From assembly GCA_902789675.1 (NCBI GenBank), contig CADAPG010000025.1, forward strand, positions 1 through 43,094: a stretch of 43,094 bases of DNA, written 5' to 3'. Below are positions 1 through 8,702 of the stretch, piece by piece (position 1 is the first letter of the stretch; the number at the start of each line of letters is the position of its first letter). Origin of the DNA: an uncultured Eubacteriales bacterium (GTDB lineage: Bacteria; Bacillota; Clostridia; Christensenellales; CAG-138). The notes under the pieces were generated by a model, which saw nothing but the letters and a program-made list of their open reading frames with translations, searched no databases and was not told the DNA's origin. The position numbers were made by a program, and so were the translations under genes.

Positions 1-609
1 ATGTGCGGCAGATATGAGATCTATCAGGAGGTCAGAGACGAGTATCTCGAAGCGCTGATCAAAGACGCCCTGCGCGTGTCCGACAGGCTCGGCGCGGGCA
101 TGAAGCCGTTCGGCGAGATCCGTCCCACCGACGTCGCGCCGGTGATCGCTCCGTCCGCTCTGCACCGCAGGATCGGCGCGTTCCCGATGCAGTGGGGCTT
201 CAACCACCCGAGGCGCGGCATGCTCGTGTTCAACACGCGCATGGAGACCGCGCCGGAAAAGGATCTGTTCGTTTCGAGCATCGACGAGCGCCGCTGTCTG
301 ATCCCCGCGTCGCGCTACTTTGAATGGAAGAAGACCGACGCGGACAGGAAAACGCGCTTCGCGTTCGCCGCCGAAACCGGCGATCCGCTGTACCTTGCCG
401 GGCTCTATGTCCGCACCTCGGACAGCCGGCGTCTCCCCTGCTTTTCGATCCTGACGCAGGACGCCGAAAAGTCGATCCGCGAGATCCACCCGCGCATGCC
501 GGTGCTCGTGCCGTTCTCGCGCGCGGAGGAATGGCTCTCCCCCGACACGGACTTTCACGAATTCATCTACAACCTTTCCGTGCCTGTCACGGCAAGCAAA
601 AGCCAATAA
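1..609 (+). CDS. SRAP-family abasic-site processing protein (YedK/HMCES-like)
   Basis: This is a 202-residue SOS-response-associated peptidase. Family members bind abasic sites in single-stranded DNA and form a covalent crosslink through the cysteine exposed after Met1 removal, which protects the site until repair. The sequence shows Cys2 in MCGRY, Asn78 in FNTRME, Glu108 in YFEWKK and His163 in EIHPRMP, the four residues expected at the active site. Length is normal for the family. The ATG is the first base of the window, so the RBS, promoter and any LexA box cannot be seen. It runs toward the ABC exporter operon and ends at a strong terminator. Confidence 0.93.
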   Translation: MCGRYEIYQEVRDEYLEALIKDALRVSDRLGAGMKPFGEIRPTDVAPVIAPSALHRRIGAFPMQWGFNHPRRGMLVFNTRMETAPEKDLFVSSIDERRCLIPASRYFEWKKTDADRKTRFAFAAETGDPLYLAGLYVRTSDSRRLPCFSILTQDAEKSIREIHPRMPVLVPFSRAEEWLSPDTDFHEFIYNLSVPVTASKSQ

Positions 610-616
610 ACGCAGA

Positions 617-653
617 AACGCCCCCGGAAAAACCCGGAGGCGTTCTCTTTTTT
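617..653 (+). terminator. Rho-independent terminator after the SRAP gene
   Basis: An 11-bp stem (617-627 with 634-644, one C-A mismatch, loop 628-633) is followed by a T-rich tract at 645-653. It ends only 2 bases before the stop of the convergent ABC exporter gene. Nearly the same stem (AACGCC/CCGG arms) is reused after rplT at 13909-13934. Confidence 0.88.
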
Positions 654-655
654 AT

Positions 656-2446
656 TCAGTTCAGAAGCTCATATTGCGAGTTGTAGATCTCCGCATAGAA
701 GCCGTTCTTTGCAAGCAGCTCCCTGTGCGTGCCCTGCTCTACGATCGTGCCGTGATTCACGACCAGGATCGTGTCGGCGTCGACGATCGTCGAAAGCCGG
801 TGCGCGATGACGAAGCTCGTGCGGTCCTTCATCAGATCGTCCATCGTCTTCTGGATCAGGATCTCCGTGCGCGTATCGACGTTCGACGTCGCTTCGTCGA
901 GGATCAGGATCGGGCGGTTTGCAAGGTAGGCGCGGGCGATCGTCAGAAGCTGCTTCTGTCCGCCGGAGATGTTCGTCGTCTCCTCGTTGATCACCGTGTC
1001 GTAGCCCTGCGGCAGCGAGCGGATGAACCGGTCGATGTGCGCGCGCTTCGCTGCCTCGTGCACCTCCTCCTCCGTGGCGTCCGGTCTGCCGTAGGCAATG
1101 TTGTCGTAGATCGTGCCGGAAAAAAGCCACGTGTCCTGCAGAACCATCGAGAACACGCTGCGGAGCGCGTTTCGCGGCATCTTCATGATGTCCTTGCCGT
1201 CCACGAGGATCCTGCCGCCGTCGACGTCGTAGAAGCGCATCAGGAGGTTCACGATCGTGGTCTTGCCGCCGCCGGTCGGTCCGACGATCGCGACCTTTTC
1301 CCCGGCGCGGACGTCGATGGTGAGCCCCTGAATGAGCGGCTGCTTGGGATCGTAGGAGAAATCGACGTTCTCGAACTGCACGTTGCCCTCACCCTTCGGC
1401 GCGGTCTCCTCAGTCGCCTCGGTCATCTCCTCCTCGTCGAGCATCTTATAGACGCGCTCGGCGGAGGCGATCGTCTGCTGCAGCATCGAAAAGCCCTGCG
1501 CAATGCTTTCGAGCGGTCCCGCGAACATGCGCGCGTAGATCACGAACGCCATGATCGTGCCGACGCTCATGCCGAACAGGTTGTTTGCGACGAATACGCC
1601 GCCGAGGATGCAGATCACGATATAGGCGATGTTGTTCGAAAGCGCCACGATCGGCTGCACGATCGACGCAAGGAACGTGCCCTTCTGCGCCGCCTCGCGC
1701 ATGTCGCCGCAAAGCTCGCTCTGCCGGTCGCGCTGCCGCCCCTCGAGGTGGAACGCCTTGACCGTGTCGAAGCCCGTGAACGTTTCCTCGGTGAGCGCAT
1801 ACAGCTCGCCGTTCTTTTTGCGCACGGTCGCAAAGTATTTCTCGCTCTTGCCCGCGATCTTTGCCGAAAGCACAAGCGAAAGCGGCACGAACACGATGAC
1901 CGCGCAGGCAAGGATCGGGTTCAGGATGAAGATCAGCACGATGATGCCGAGCAGCTTCAGCACGCCGGAGATCAGCGTTTCGAGAAAGCTGTGCACCGTC
2001 GTTCCCATGACGGACACGTCGTCGGTCATGTGCGAAATGATCTCGCCGTTCGGCGTCTGATCGACGTACCGCACCGGAAGGCGACGGATCTTGTCGCTCA
2101 TGCGGATGCGGATCGCGCAGGTGAAATGCTTCGAAACGACGTTGTTCATGATGAGCATTTCGCCGATCGCTGCAAGGGAGCTGCCCGCGTACGCCGCGGC
2201 AAGGAGCACGCACCCGACCGCAAACGCCGCATTGTCAAACACCGCGGGCTCGCCGAGATGCACCGGCTCCCAGTAGTTATAGAGCAGGTCGGAAAGGTTC
2301 CGCACAAACGCGGGCGTCGCAAGGGACAGCGCGACGGAAACGAGGCTGATCAGCGCGCCGAGCAAAAGCCATCCCGCGATCGGCTTCGTGTCCTTCAGGA
2401 TGCGCACGACGGTCTTTCCGGCGTTGGTATTTTTGCCGTTCTTCAT
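656..2446 (-). CDS. ABC exporter subunit, catalytically complete half (TMD-NBD fusion)
   Basis: A 596-residue half-transporter with a six-helix exporter membrane domain (about residues 20-330) and a C-terminal nucleotide-binding domain. Walker A is GPTGGGKTT (389-397), the Q-loop Gln is near 437, the signature is ISGGQKQ (493-499), Walker B is ILILDE with catalytic Glu518, and the switch His is His549. It overlaps the stop of the upstream ABC gene by four bases (ATGA, 2443-2446) and has a GGAGGTGA Shine-Dalgarno. The partner lacks the catalytic Glu and the switch His, so the two should form a heterodimeric exporter of the BmrCD or TM287/288 kind, exporting drugs, lipids or peptides. The substrate cannot be told from sequence. 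Confidence 0.93.
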   Translation of the reverse strand: MKNGKNTNAGKTVVRILKDTKPIAGWLLLGALISLVSVALSLATPAFVRNLSDLLYNYWEPVHLGEPAVFDNAAFAVGCVLLAAAYAGSSLAAIGEMLIMNNVVSKHFTCAIRIRMSDKIRRLPVRYVDQTPNGEIISHMTDDVSVMGTTVHSFLETLISGVLKLLGIIVLIFILNPILACAVIVFVPLSLVLSAKIAGKSEKYFATVRKKNGELYALTEETFTGFDTVKAFHLEGRQRDRQSELCGDMREAAQKGTFLASIVQPIVALSNNIAYIVICILGGVFVANNLFGMSVGTIMAFVIYARMFAGPLESIAQGFSMLQQTIASAERVYKMLDEEEMTEATEETAPKGEGNVQFENVDFSYDPKQPLIQGLTIDVRAGEKVAIVGPTGGGKTTIVNLLMRFYDVDGGRILVDGKDIMKMPRNALRSVFSMVLQDTWLFSGTIYDNIAYGRPDATEEEVHEAAKRAHIDRFIRSLPQGYDTVINEETTNISGGQKQLLTIARAYLANRPILILDEATSNVDTRTEILIQKTMDDLMKDRTSFVIAHRLSTIVDADTILVVNHGTIVEQGTHRELLAKNGFYAEIYNSQYELLN

Positions 2447-4173
2447 GCCGCGTCACCTCCCAGCTGCGAGCGGACAATCTCGCGGTAAACGGTGCACGAC
2501 TGCATCAGCGATTCATGCGTGCCGCTGTCCACGACGCCGCCCTGCTCGAGGACGTAGATTTTGTCGCACCGCATGGCGGTCGCCGCGCGCTGCGTGATGA
2601 TGATCTGCGATTTCCCCGCAAGATAGCGGTTCAGTGCTTTGCGGAGCTTGCTCTCGGTGAGGTAATCGAGCGCGGAAAAGCTGTCGTCGAAGACGTAGAC
2701 CGACGCGGGCTTCAGGATCGTCCGCGCAATGCTGATGCGCTGCTTCTGCCCGCCGGAGATGTTCGCCCCCGCCTGCGCAAGGCGGAAATCGAGCCCCTCC
2801 TTGTGGGATTCGACAAAGTCGGTCATCTGCGCGATGTCAAGCACGTTCCGGACCGCTTCTTCGCTCGCGTCCGGATTTCCCATGCGCACATTGTCGAGCA
2901 GCGTTCCTTCAAACACCATGCCCTTCTGCAGCGCGGCGGAAATGCTGTCGCGCACGGTCGCGCGTCCGATCCCGGCATACGGCTTCCCGCCGAGCGAGAT
3001 CTCGCCCTCCGTGGGCGGATAGAAATCCAGCAGGAGCTTCAGAATCGTCGATTTGCCGCTGCCCGTGCCGCCGATGATCGCGACGGTCTCGCCCGCGTGC
3101 ACGGTGAGGTCGATCCCCGAAAGCGTCTTCAGCTCGCTGCCCGGATAGGAGAAGCCGACGTTTTTCAGCACAAGATCTCCGCCGACGACCTCTCCGCCGC
3201 CTTCGAGCTCCGGCTCGTCCGGCAGATGCAGCACCTCGGTCACACGGTTGATGCAGACCTTGAGATGCGGCAGGAACACGAACGTCCACGAGAGCATCAT
3301 CACGCCGTTCAGGATCAGCGCCACGTACTGCACGGTGGCGATGACGCCGCCCGCCGTCAGACCTATTTCGAGCAAAACGGGATCCTGCAGGCGGTTTGCG
3401 CCGACCCACAGCATCACGACAGTCGCGAAGTTCAGCACCAGCATGCAGAGCGGATTCACATAGCCCGCGCGGACGTTGGCGCGGATGATGTACTTTGCCA
3501 TCTCCTCGGTCGCGTGCGCGATGCGTCCGTGCTCGTGCGCCTCCTTGTCGAACGCGCGGATGACGCGGATGCCGGAAAGCCGCTCGCGCATCAGCCGGTT
3601 CTGCTCGTCGATGTATTCGTCAGAAAGCTTCCAGAGCTTGTCGAGGTGCCGCACGATCGGGAACAGGATCAGAAACGCCAGCGGCGTCGAAAGCAGCAGG
3701 ATCAGCGCAAGCACGCGGTCGGACAGAAGCGCGAACGCGACGCCGCCGACCATCAGGATCGGCACGACGACCACGACGTTGACCATCATCGACGACGCGC
3801 CGGACAGCGTGGAGACGTCGTGCGTGGAGCGCGTCAGAAGTCCGGACGTGCCGATCTTCGAGAAGTTTTCAAAGTCCAGCCCGGACGCCTTCCGAAAGAT
3901 ACTGCGCGTGAGATCGTAGGAAAAGCCCGCCGAGATCCGCGCGTTGATCGCGCTCGTCCAGATCGCGCAGAGCATGGACAGGATCGCAAGCCCCAGCATC
4001 AGCGCGCCGAGCTTCAGGATCACGCTCAGATCGCCCGTCGCGATGCCGTCGTCCACGATGCGGCTCATCAGGTACGGCAGAAACGCCCCGCCGAGCGTGA
4101 ACAGGATGCACAGCACGCCGGTGAGGATCAGCGGTTTTCGATAGGGTTTCAGATAATGCAGGATCGTTTTCAT
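2443..4173 (-). CDS. ABC exporter subunit, degenerate-site half (TMD-NBD fusion)
   Basis: A 576-residue half-transporter, membrane domain about 10-310 and ATPase domain about 335-576. Walker A GGTGSGKST (368-376) and signature ISGGQKQ (472-478) are intact, but Walker B ends VYVFDD with Asp497 in place of the catalytic Glu, and the switch His is replaced by Gln528 (ITQRA). This is the known pattern of the non-hydrolysing site in heterodimeric exporters. I place the start at the ATG of MKTILHYLKP. The frame stays open upstream to a GTG at 4275, but that part (arginine-rich, inside the leader) does not resemble the family. Neither start has a clear Shine-Dalgarno. First gene of a two-gene operon. 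Confidence 0.9.
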   Translation of the reverse strand: MKTILHYLKPYRKPLILTGVLCILFTLGGAFLPYLMSRIVDDGIATGDLSVILKLGALMLGLAILSMLCAIWTSAINARISAGFSYDLTRSIFRKASGLDFENFSKIGTSGLLTRSTHDVSTLSGASSMMVNVVVVVPILMVGGVAFALLSDRVLALILLLSTPLAFLILFPIVRHLDKLWKLSDEYIDEQNRLMRERLSGIRVIRAFDKEAHEHGRIAHATEEMAKYIIRANVRAGYVNPLCMLVLNFATVVMLWVGANRLQDPVLLEIGLTAGGVIATVQYVALILNGVMMLSWTFVFLPHLKVCINRVTEVLHLPDEPELEGGGEVVGGDLVLKNVGFSYPGSELKTLSGIDLTVHAGETVAIIGGTGSGKSTILKLLLDFYPPTEGEISLGGKPYAGIGRATVRDSISAALQKGMVFEGTLLDNVRMGNPDASEEAVRNVLDIAQMTDFVESHKEGLDFRLAQAGANISGGQKQRISIARTILKPASVYVFDDSFSALDYLTESKLRKALNRYLAGKSQIIITQRAATAMRCDKIYVLEQGGVVDSGTHESLMQSCTVYREIVRSQLGGDAA

Positions 4174-4207
4174 GGTGATACTATAACGGTTTTCAAAGAA
4201 AAAAGCC

Positions 4208-4224
4208 AGCAACCGGAGGTTGTT
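4208..4224 (-). terminator. Possible attenuator hairpin in the ABC operon leader
   Basis: On the minus strand a 7-bp stem (4218-4224 with 4208-4214, three-base loop) is followed after CTGG C by a run of six T (4200s). It lies in the 5' leader between the promoter at 4326-4354 and the start at 4173. It could be an attenuator. The stem is short and I see no clear antiterminator. Confidence 0.35.
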
Positions 4225-4325
4225 TTTCCGCAACCGCAGGTCGGAAAAGGCGCTGCGCGGGAGCCGGAACGGCACCGTTTTCGCACGGATCCGGACCGCG
4301 GTTTTGCGCCCTGCGTTTCCGCAAC

Positions 4326-4354
4326 AGTATACAGGAACAGGCGCGATCCGTCAA
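4326..4354 (-). promoter_or_regulatory. Promoter of the ABC exporter operon
   Basis: Minus-strand -35 TTGACG (4349-4354), 17-bp spacer, -10 TATACT (4326-4331). Each box differs from consensus at one position. Transcription would start near 4319, giving a leader of about 145 nt before the ATG at 4173. Confidence 0.8.
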
Positions 4355-4469
4355 GGACGCGCATGCGCATATTTGTGCCCGATTTGTCCGTACAATTCTT
4401 TTCGGACCCCGGTTTTTGTCAGTGATTTCGGGACCTTTGTAAATTTTTTGAAATAAAAATATATATTTA

Positions 4470-4499
4470 TTGACAGGATTTTATCCGATATGCTATGAT
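4470..4499 (+). promoter_or_regulatory. Extended -10 promoter of the HTH regulator
   Basis: TTGACA (4470-4475), 18-bp spacer, TATGAT (4494-4499) preceded by TGc (4491-4493), an extended -10. It reads into the HTH gene at 4521 and sits back to back with the ABC promoter. An in-frame TTG overlaps the -35 box exactly, so it cannot be the translation start. Confidence 0.87.
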
Positions 4500-4520
4500 A
4501 AATCATCGGAGGTGTGTAAC

Positions 4521-4880
4521 ATGGATGAACTTACAAAACTGATCAAAACAGAGATCAAAAAGCAATTCCGCAGCGTACGTCAGTTTTCGATGTATATCGG
4601 CGTTCCGCAGTCCACGATCGTCACCGCTTTGCAGAAGGGGATCGGCGGAACCTCCTTTGAAACCATCATGCATATCTGCGAGGTCCTCGACATCAAACCC
4701 GTCGCGGGCGAGAATCCCGTCTTTATGGACGGCGAGAAGCGCGAGCTTCTGGAACGCTATTCGCGGCTGGACGAACAGGGTCAGCGCGCCGTTCGCGCCG
4801 TCGCGGCGATCGAACTTCTGCGCGTTTCGGATCCCGAAGGCTTCAAGGCGTTCGGCAAAAAGCTCGATCTTTCGGAATAA
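4521..4880 (+). CDS. Small Cro/CI-type HTH transcriptional regulator
   Basis: A 119-residue DNA-binding protein. Residues about 1-60 form an XRE-like helix-turn-helix (RSVRQFSMYIGVPQSTIVTAL is the helix-turn-helix core, followed by the SFETIMHICEVLDI helix); residues 70-119 are a charged helical tail without a recognised ligand domain. Start chosen at ATG 4521 because GGAGGT lies 8 bases upstream and the -10 box lies between this and any earlier start. It is divergent from the ABC exporter operon with a shared intergenic region of 347 bp, so it may regulate that operon or itself. This is inference from position only. Confidence 0.85.
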   Translation: MDELTKLIKTEIKKQFRSVRQFSMYIGVPQSTIVTALQKGIGGTSFETIMHICEVLDIKPVAGENPVFMDGEKRELLERYSRLDEQGQRAVRAVAAIELLRVSDPEGFKAFGKKLDLSE

Positions 4881-4904
4881 GACCCCTCTCGGACCGATAG
4901 AAAA

Positions 4905-4930
4905 ACCGCTCAAACGAGCGGTCTTTTCTT
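4905..4930. terminator. Bidirectional terminator between HTH and WYL genes
   Basis: A perfect 7-bp stem (4905-4911 with 4916-4922, AAAC loop) has T-rich tracts on both strands: TCTTTTCTT after it on the plus strand, and TTTTTC on the minus strand from 4900-4905. It serves two convergent genes. The WYL gene stop lies at its right edge. Confidence 0.85.
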
Positions 4931-5924
4931 ATGCTTTGCGATCTTCCTGCTGCGCATTTTTCACGCGGTCCAGCAGCGCAAGGAACCGCTCTCTGACTGG
5001 CTGCGGAGACACGATGCGCACCGCGCCGCCGAGCGCCGCGACCCAGCCGAAGAACTGCTCCGAGACCGCGACCCTGACGAACGCCCGGAAGCGTTCCCCC
5101 TCCGGATGCACGGACACGTCCGTTCCGAAGCGGTCCACGATCACGCCGATGAGACCTGCGTCGCAGTCGAGCACCACGTCCGCATCCTCCCCCGCGAACA
5201 TCGAGAAGTTGCGGCTCGTATACGCGGACATATCGAGTGCTTTGAACGCGTCCTTTCCCTGCCGCTCGGCGTCGCCGATCGTGATGCGGTTCATCTTATC
5301 GACGCGGTAATGCTTGATCCGCGCGTCCTCTGCGTCGTACGCGATCAGATAATAGAACTCGTCGTCCCAGACGAGCGCAAAGGGGCTGACCCGATAGCGC
5401 GCGCCGCTCTTACGCGGGACGCGTTTTTTGTTCAGATCGTACTGCCAGTAGACGAACGTGATCTCGCGGTCCTCGGCGATTGCGCCGTGAATGGCGTCGA
5501 TGTTGTAGAAGATCGATTCGTTGTCCGTCTTGCCGCGGTCGGACAGATAGAGCTGACGGCGTAAGAGCGCCGCCTCGTTCCGGCTCGAAAGCGTCGCAAG
5601 CTTTTTGATCAGCCGCGCCGTCTTCTTCGGGGACAGGAACTTTGCCGCCTGCACGCTGTCGACCAGCATCTTCAGCTCCGCCGGCTCGAACGTGCGCGAC
5701 GCCAGATAGTACCCCTTGCGCTTGCCGACCGCGACGGATTCGATGTCCATGCCGTAATCGGAGAGCGTCAGCAAATCGTCCGCCACGCTCTTGCGCTCCG
5801 CCTGAATGCTGCACGCCTTCAGTTTTTCGATGATGTCCGCAACGGTCAGCGGATGCTGCTCGTCCGTTTCCAGCAGCAGATCGCGGATGACCAGGATCTT
5901 GCATTTCTGATTTTCGTGTTTCAT
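4929..5924 (-). CDS. HTH/WYL-domain transcriptional regulator (YafY-like)
   Basis: A 331-residue regulator with an N-terminal winged HTH (about 1-75, LTVADIIEKL ... DDLLTLSDYG) and a WYL domain (about 130-220, with FVYWQYDLNKKR and YRVSPFALVWDDEFYYLIAYD) followed by the WCX-type C-terminal part (MFAGEDADVVLDCD). WYL proteins are one-component regulators thought to bind nucleotide or nucleic-acid ligands. Start at 5924: GGAGGAAC lies just upstream, and ATGA overlaps the stop of the deacylase gene by four bases, implying one transcript and translational coupling. The longer open frame to 6029 lies inside the upstream gene. Local regulator of the deacylase gene is a reasonable guess. Confidence 0.9.
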   Translation of the reverse strand: MKHENQKCKILVIRDLLLETDEQHPLTVADIIEKLKACSIQAERKSVADDLLTLSDYGMDIESVAVGKRKGYYLASRTFEPAELKMLVDSVQAAKFLSPKKTARLIKKLATLSSRNEAALLRRQLYLSDRGKTDNESIFYNIDAIHGAIAEDREITFVYWQYDLNKKRVPRKSGARYRVSPFALVWDDEFYYLIAYDAEDARIKHYRVDKMNRITIGDAERQGKDAFKALDMSAYTSRNFSMFAGEDADVVLDCDAGLIGVIVDRFGTDVSVHPEGERFRAFVRVAVSEQFFGWVAALGGAVRIVSPQPVRERFLALLDRVKNAQQEDRKA

Positions 5925-7439
5925 GGGTTCCTCCGTTTTAAAACCGTTCCGTTTCCGATTCCCGTGCAGACGCCGTTTTCGACCGCCGGCACGCCGTTTA
6001 CCAATACCGTCTCCATGCCCTCGCCGCATCGCGCCGGGTCGGCAAACGTCGCCCGATCCCGTATGCGGTCCGGATCAAATACGAGAAGATCCGCGTCCGC
6101 GCCGACCGCAATGCGTCCCTTGCCGTTCAGCCCGTACCGATCCGCGGGCATGCGCGTCATCTTCCGTATCGCCGCGGGAAGCGAAAGCGTCTTCCGCTCC
6201 CGCACAAACCGCTCGAGAATATGCACGAACGTGCCGTACACGCGCGGATGCGGGATGCCGTCCTTCGGGTACGTCGCGTCCGAGATCACATAGGAAAACG
6301 GTTCCCGATAGATCGCCGCGATGTCGTCCTCCGACGTGAGCCGGTCGATCATCGTGACCGCGCAGCGATTGCGGGACAAAAGCCCGGCGCAGAACCGCCA
6401 CGGCTCCGCATCCCCCGCCGCTTCCGCGACCGTTTTGCCGACAAGCGGCTTGTCCTCCCCGCACCTGACCGAGGAGATCTCGATGTTCTCCCAGCCCAAA
6501 AGCATGGCGTAGTTATCATAATCCGTGCCTGTCTCAAAGCGCTCTTTCAAAATGCGCTGCGCTGTGGGATCAATAAGCCGCCTTGCGATCGCCTCCGTGC
6601 CGCCCGCAAGAAACTCCGGCGGCAGAACGTGCAGCAGCTGCGTGCTGCCCGCGGTGTACGGGTACGCGTCGCACTGCACGTCGAGCCCGTCCTCGCGCGC
6701 GCGGCGGATCTTTTCGAGCGCGTCATAGACGAGCGTTCCCCACCGTTCGCGCCCGACCGCCTTGAGGTGGCTGATCTGCAGCGGTACATGAAGCGCATTT
6801 GCAAGCGCCAGTGCCTCGTCGATCGACGGCAGAAGATTCATGGATTCCGAACGCATGTGCACGGACAGCGTGATATTCGTATGGCGGATCGGCTCGAGCG
6901 CGCGCACAAGCCCCGCCGTGTCGAAAAAGCATTCCGGCGCATAGCCGAGCCCCAAAGAAACGCCGAGCGCGCCTTCGGACAGCGTGCGCTCCAACAGCGC
7001 GCGGATCGCGCGATAGTCTCCGTCGGTCAGATCCTTTTCAAACCCCGCAACGGCGGCGCGGACCGTGCCGAGCCCGATGAGCATCCCCGCGTGGATCGGC
7101 AGCGAACGCGCGGAAAGCGCGGCGCTGTATGCCGCAAGGCTTTCGACGGGGAGATCGCTGAGCTCGCCCGTGATCGGAAAGAGGTACGCCGCAACGTCCG
7201 CCTTGTGCGGACCGAACACCGGCGCGGCAGAAAGCCCGCAGTTTCCGTTGATGACGGTCGTCAAGCCCTGCCTTAGCTCCGCTTTTCCGAAGCTGTCCGA
7301 AAAGACCGCCGTGTCCGCGTGGCGATGCGCGTCGACAAACCGCGATCGTTTTGCCGATGATCCCGACGTCGGCGCGATACGGTTCTGTCCCGCTTCCGTC
7401 GACGATCTGTCCGTTTTGAATGATCCGATCAAAGTCCAT
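5921..7439 (-). pseudogene. N-acyl-D-amino-acid deacylase (amidohydrolase), disrupted near the 5' end
   Basis: A D-aminoacylase/dihydroorotase-like zinc amidohydrolase that would release D-amino acids from N-acyl-D-amino acids. The natural start is ATG 7437-7439 (RBS GAGGAA): MDFDRIIQNGQIVDGSG and RADVGIIGKTIA match the family N-terminus. After this, near 7340, the reading frame changes, and the rest follows in another frame from RFVDAHRHAD to the stop at 5921. Some 20-28 residues usually found between the two parts are missing. Downstream everything is intact: metal motif HRH, Cys in GNCGLS, His in SVHMRSE and QISHLK, Asp in ISDATYP, and the C-terminal GADADLLVFDP segment. Either a real inactivating deletion or a sequence error. 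The downstream frame is open up to 7486 but its N-terminus is unlike the family. Confidence 0.85.
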
Positions 7440-7457
7440 ATCCGTTCCTCTGCCGCT

Positions 7458-7486
7458 ATTGTACCACCTTGCCGTTCCCGTTGCAA
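7458..7486 (-). promoter_or_regulatory. Promoter of the deacylase-WYL operon
   Basis: Minus-strand -35 TTGCAA (7481-7486), 17-bp spacer, -10 TACAAT (7458-7463), 18 bases before the natural start at 7439. TTGCAA as a -35 box is also used at 17956 and 42674. Confidence 0.8.
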
Positions 7487-7500
7487 TCCCGTTTATGGGA

Positions 7501-7526
7501 AAACAAAAAAGGAGCCAAAGCTCCTT
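7501..7526 (-). terminator. Terminator of the pheS...Imm26 run
   Basis: Minus-strand stem AAGGAGC/GCTCCTT (7520-7526 with 7509-7515) followed by TTTTTTGTTT (7501-7510). It lies 50 bases after the Imm26-like gene, and no comparable terminator is seen upstream as far as the T-box. Confidence 0.88.
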
Positions 7527-7575
7527 GATTGTGCGTTTACTGATCTTCGATTCGGAATGATATGCTTGCCGGTTC

Positions 7576-8673
7576 CTACGACTCCAATCCGAGCTGTCGG
7601 CGAATCTGATGCAGTTGCTCTTTGTATATTGGATTGCGGAGATCTTTATTCCACGAATTTGGGGATACGTTCTGCCAATAGGGATCGTTTGAATCCTGCT
7701 CGATACACGCCAGAAGGGTCGGAAGTTTTATTTCCAAAGCAAATGATATCCCGTTGTTTATAAAACCGTTATACAGTGCTTCCTGGTCATTCGCAGCGAT
7801 ATAGGTTTTACCGCTTTGATAACGCAATCCGGAAAATCCGTCCAATCCGGAGATCGAAGTCCCGTAATGAATTGTATAGTTCTCCTCCTCCGGCGTTATT
7901 TCTGCATTGCCGATGATCTTGCATTCGCCGTAATAGAAGATGTTGTCCATGATCATCTGTGAAGGAAGCAGCTTCAGCCCGCGAAGGTCATCCGGCGTGA
8001 GGGATGGGTTTTCTGTAGCGATATGATAAACTGCGACGCACAGCGGCTTTCCCATAAAGATATCCCAGAATGGTATCTCCTGCTTTCGCATTTGTTCGTA
8101 ATCTACCATGATTCTGCCGTAACCAAACAGCCGTCGGTTGATCCGGAACCGAAAGAAGTCTCCTTCGCGATACTTTTGAGGCGTCTTACCCTGCCGTGCA
8201 AACGCTTGAATTTCTTTAAGATCGTCTTCTGTTGTTTCGTCGCACCAACGCCTTACCCATTCTGAAAACGCGTCAAGCGAAGGAAGCCATGTCATATCAT
8301 TATAACTTGAATAAAAATAGTTGACTTTGCTCGTTTGATTCCAAAGCGTTACAGAATATCTAAATTCCAGGCACATACCGGTACCGGCAATTCGAATCAG
8401 ATTCGGCGCGCTGAACTTTTTGGGCTTTCCTTTTGATGTTTTGGGCAACAGGAGTTTATGATCGTTCGATAGTTCTGCATCCAGACCAAACTCATCGTAA
8501 AACCCTCCATCATCATCCGCTTCCCTGATTACTTTTTTAATCGTATGTCCATCCGCATATGCGATTGTCTGGTAAGTATCATTTGGCCCTGCAGGTACTT
8601 CTATTCTTGTCCATGTGTCCAATACCGGAGGCAAGGCAAAGCATTTTCGCTGTTCGTTGGTGAGTTCGAACAT
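7576..8673 (-). CDS. Imm26-like immunity-domain protein
   Basis: A 365-residue soluble protein without signal peptide. The central part (about 165-285) resembles the Imm26 immunity family: it opens with REGDFFRFRINRRLFGYGRI and continues through the PFWDIFMGKPLCVAVY stretch. Imm26 proteins are predicted antidotes of polymorphic or contact-dependent toxins. The flanking parts (1-160 and 290-365) I do not recognise. RBS AGAGGAG lies 8 bases before ATG 8673. It starts 29 bases after the iclR stop on the same strand and appears to be read through from the T-box run. Codon use is more AT-rich than in its neighbours, suggesting transfer. No cognate toxin gene is in the window. Family assignment is from motif memory and moderate. 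Confidence 0.65.
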   Translation of the reverse strand: MFELTNEQRKCFALPPVLDTWTRIEVPAGPNDTYQTIAYADGHTIKKVIREADDDGGFYDEFGLDAELSNDHKLLLPKTSKGKPKKFSAPNLIRIAGTGMCLEFRYSVTLWNQTSKVNYFYSSYNDMTWLPSLDAFSEWVRRWCDETTEDDLKEIQAFARQGKTPQKYREGDFFRFRINRRLFGYGRIMVDYEQMRKQEIPFWDIFMGKPLCVAVYHIATENPSLTPDDLRGLKLLPSQMIMDNIFYYGECKIIGNAEITPEEENYTIHYGTSISGLDGFSGLRYQSGKTYIAANDQEALYNGFINNGISFALEIKLPTLLACIEQDSNDPYWQNVSPNSWNKDLRNPIYKEQLHQIRRQLGLES

Positions 8674-8702
8674 AAAACGGCTCCTCTCGCGTTTCTTCTA
8701 TA

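Noticed and set aside
674..2488. A 600-residue open frame on the plus strand opposite the ABC exporter, with similar long ones at 2515-4425 and 11674-14007
   Set aside because: They are antisense shadows of GC-rich genes: rich in Arg, Asp, His and Val, no recognisable motif, no RBS, and fully overlapping well-supported genes.
4470..4520. An earlier TTG start for the HTH regulator at 4470
   Set aside because: The TTG is the -35 box itself and the -10 lies downstream of it; ATG 4521 has the SD.
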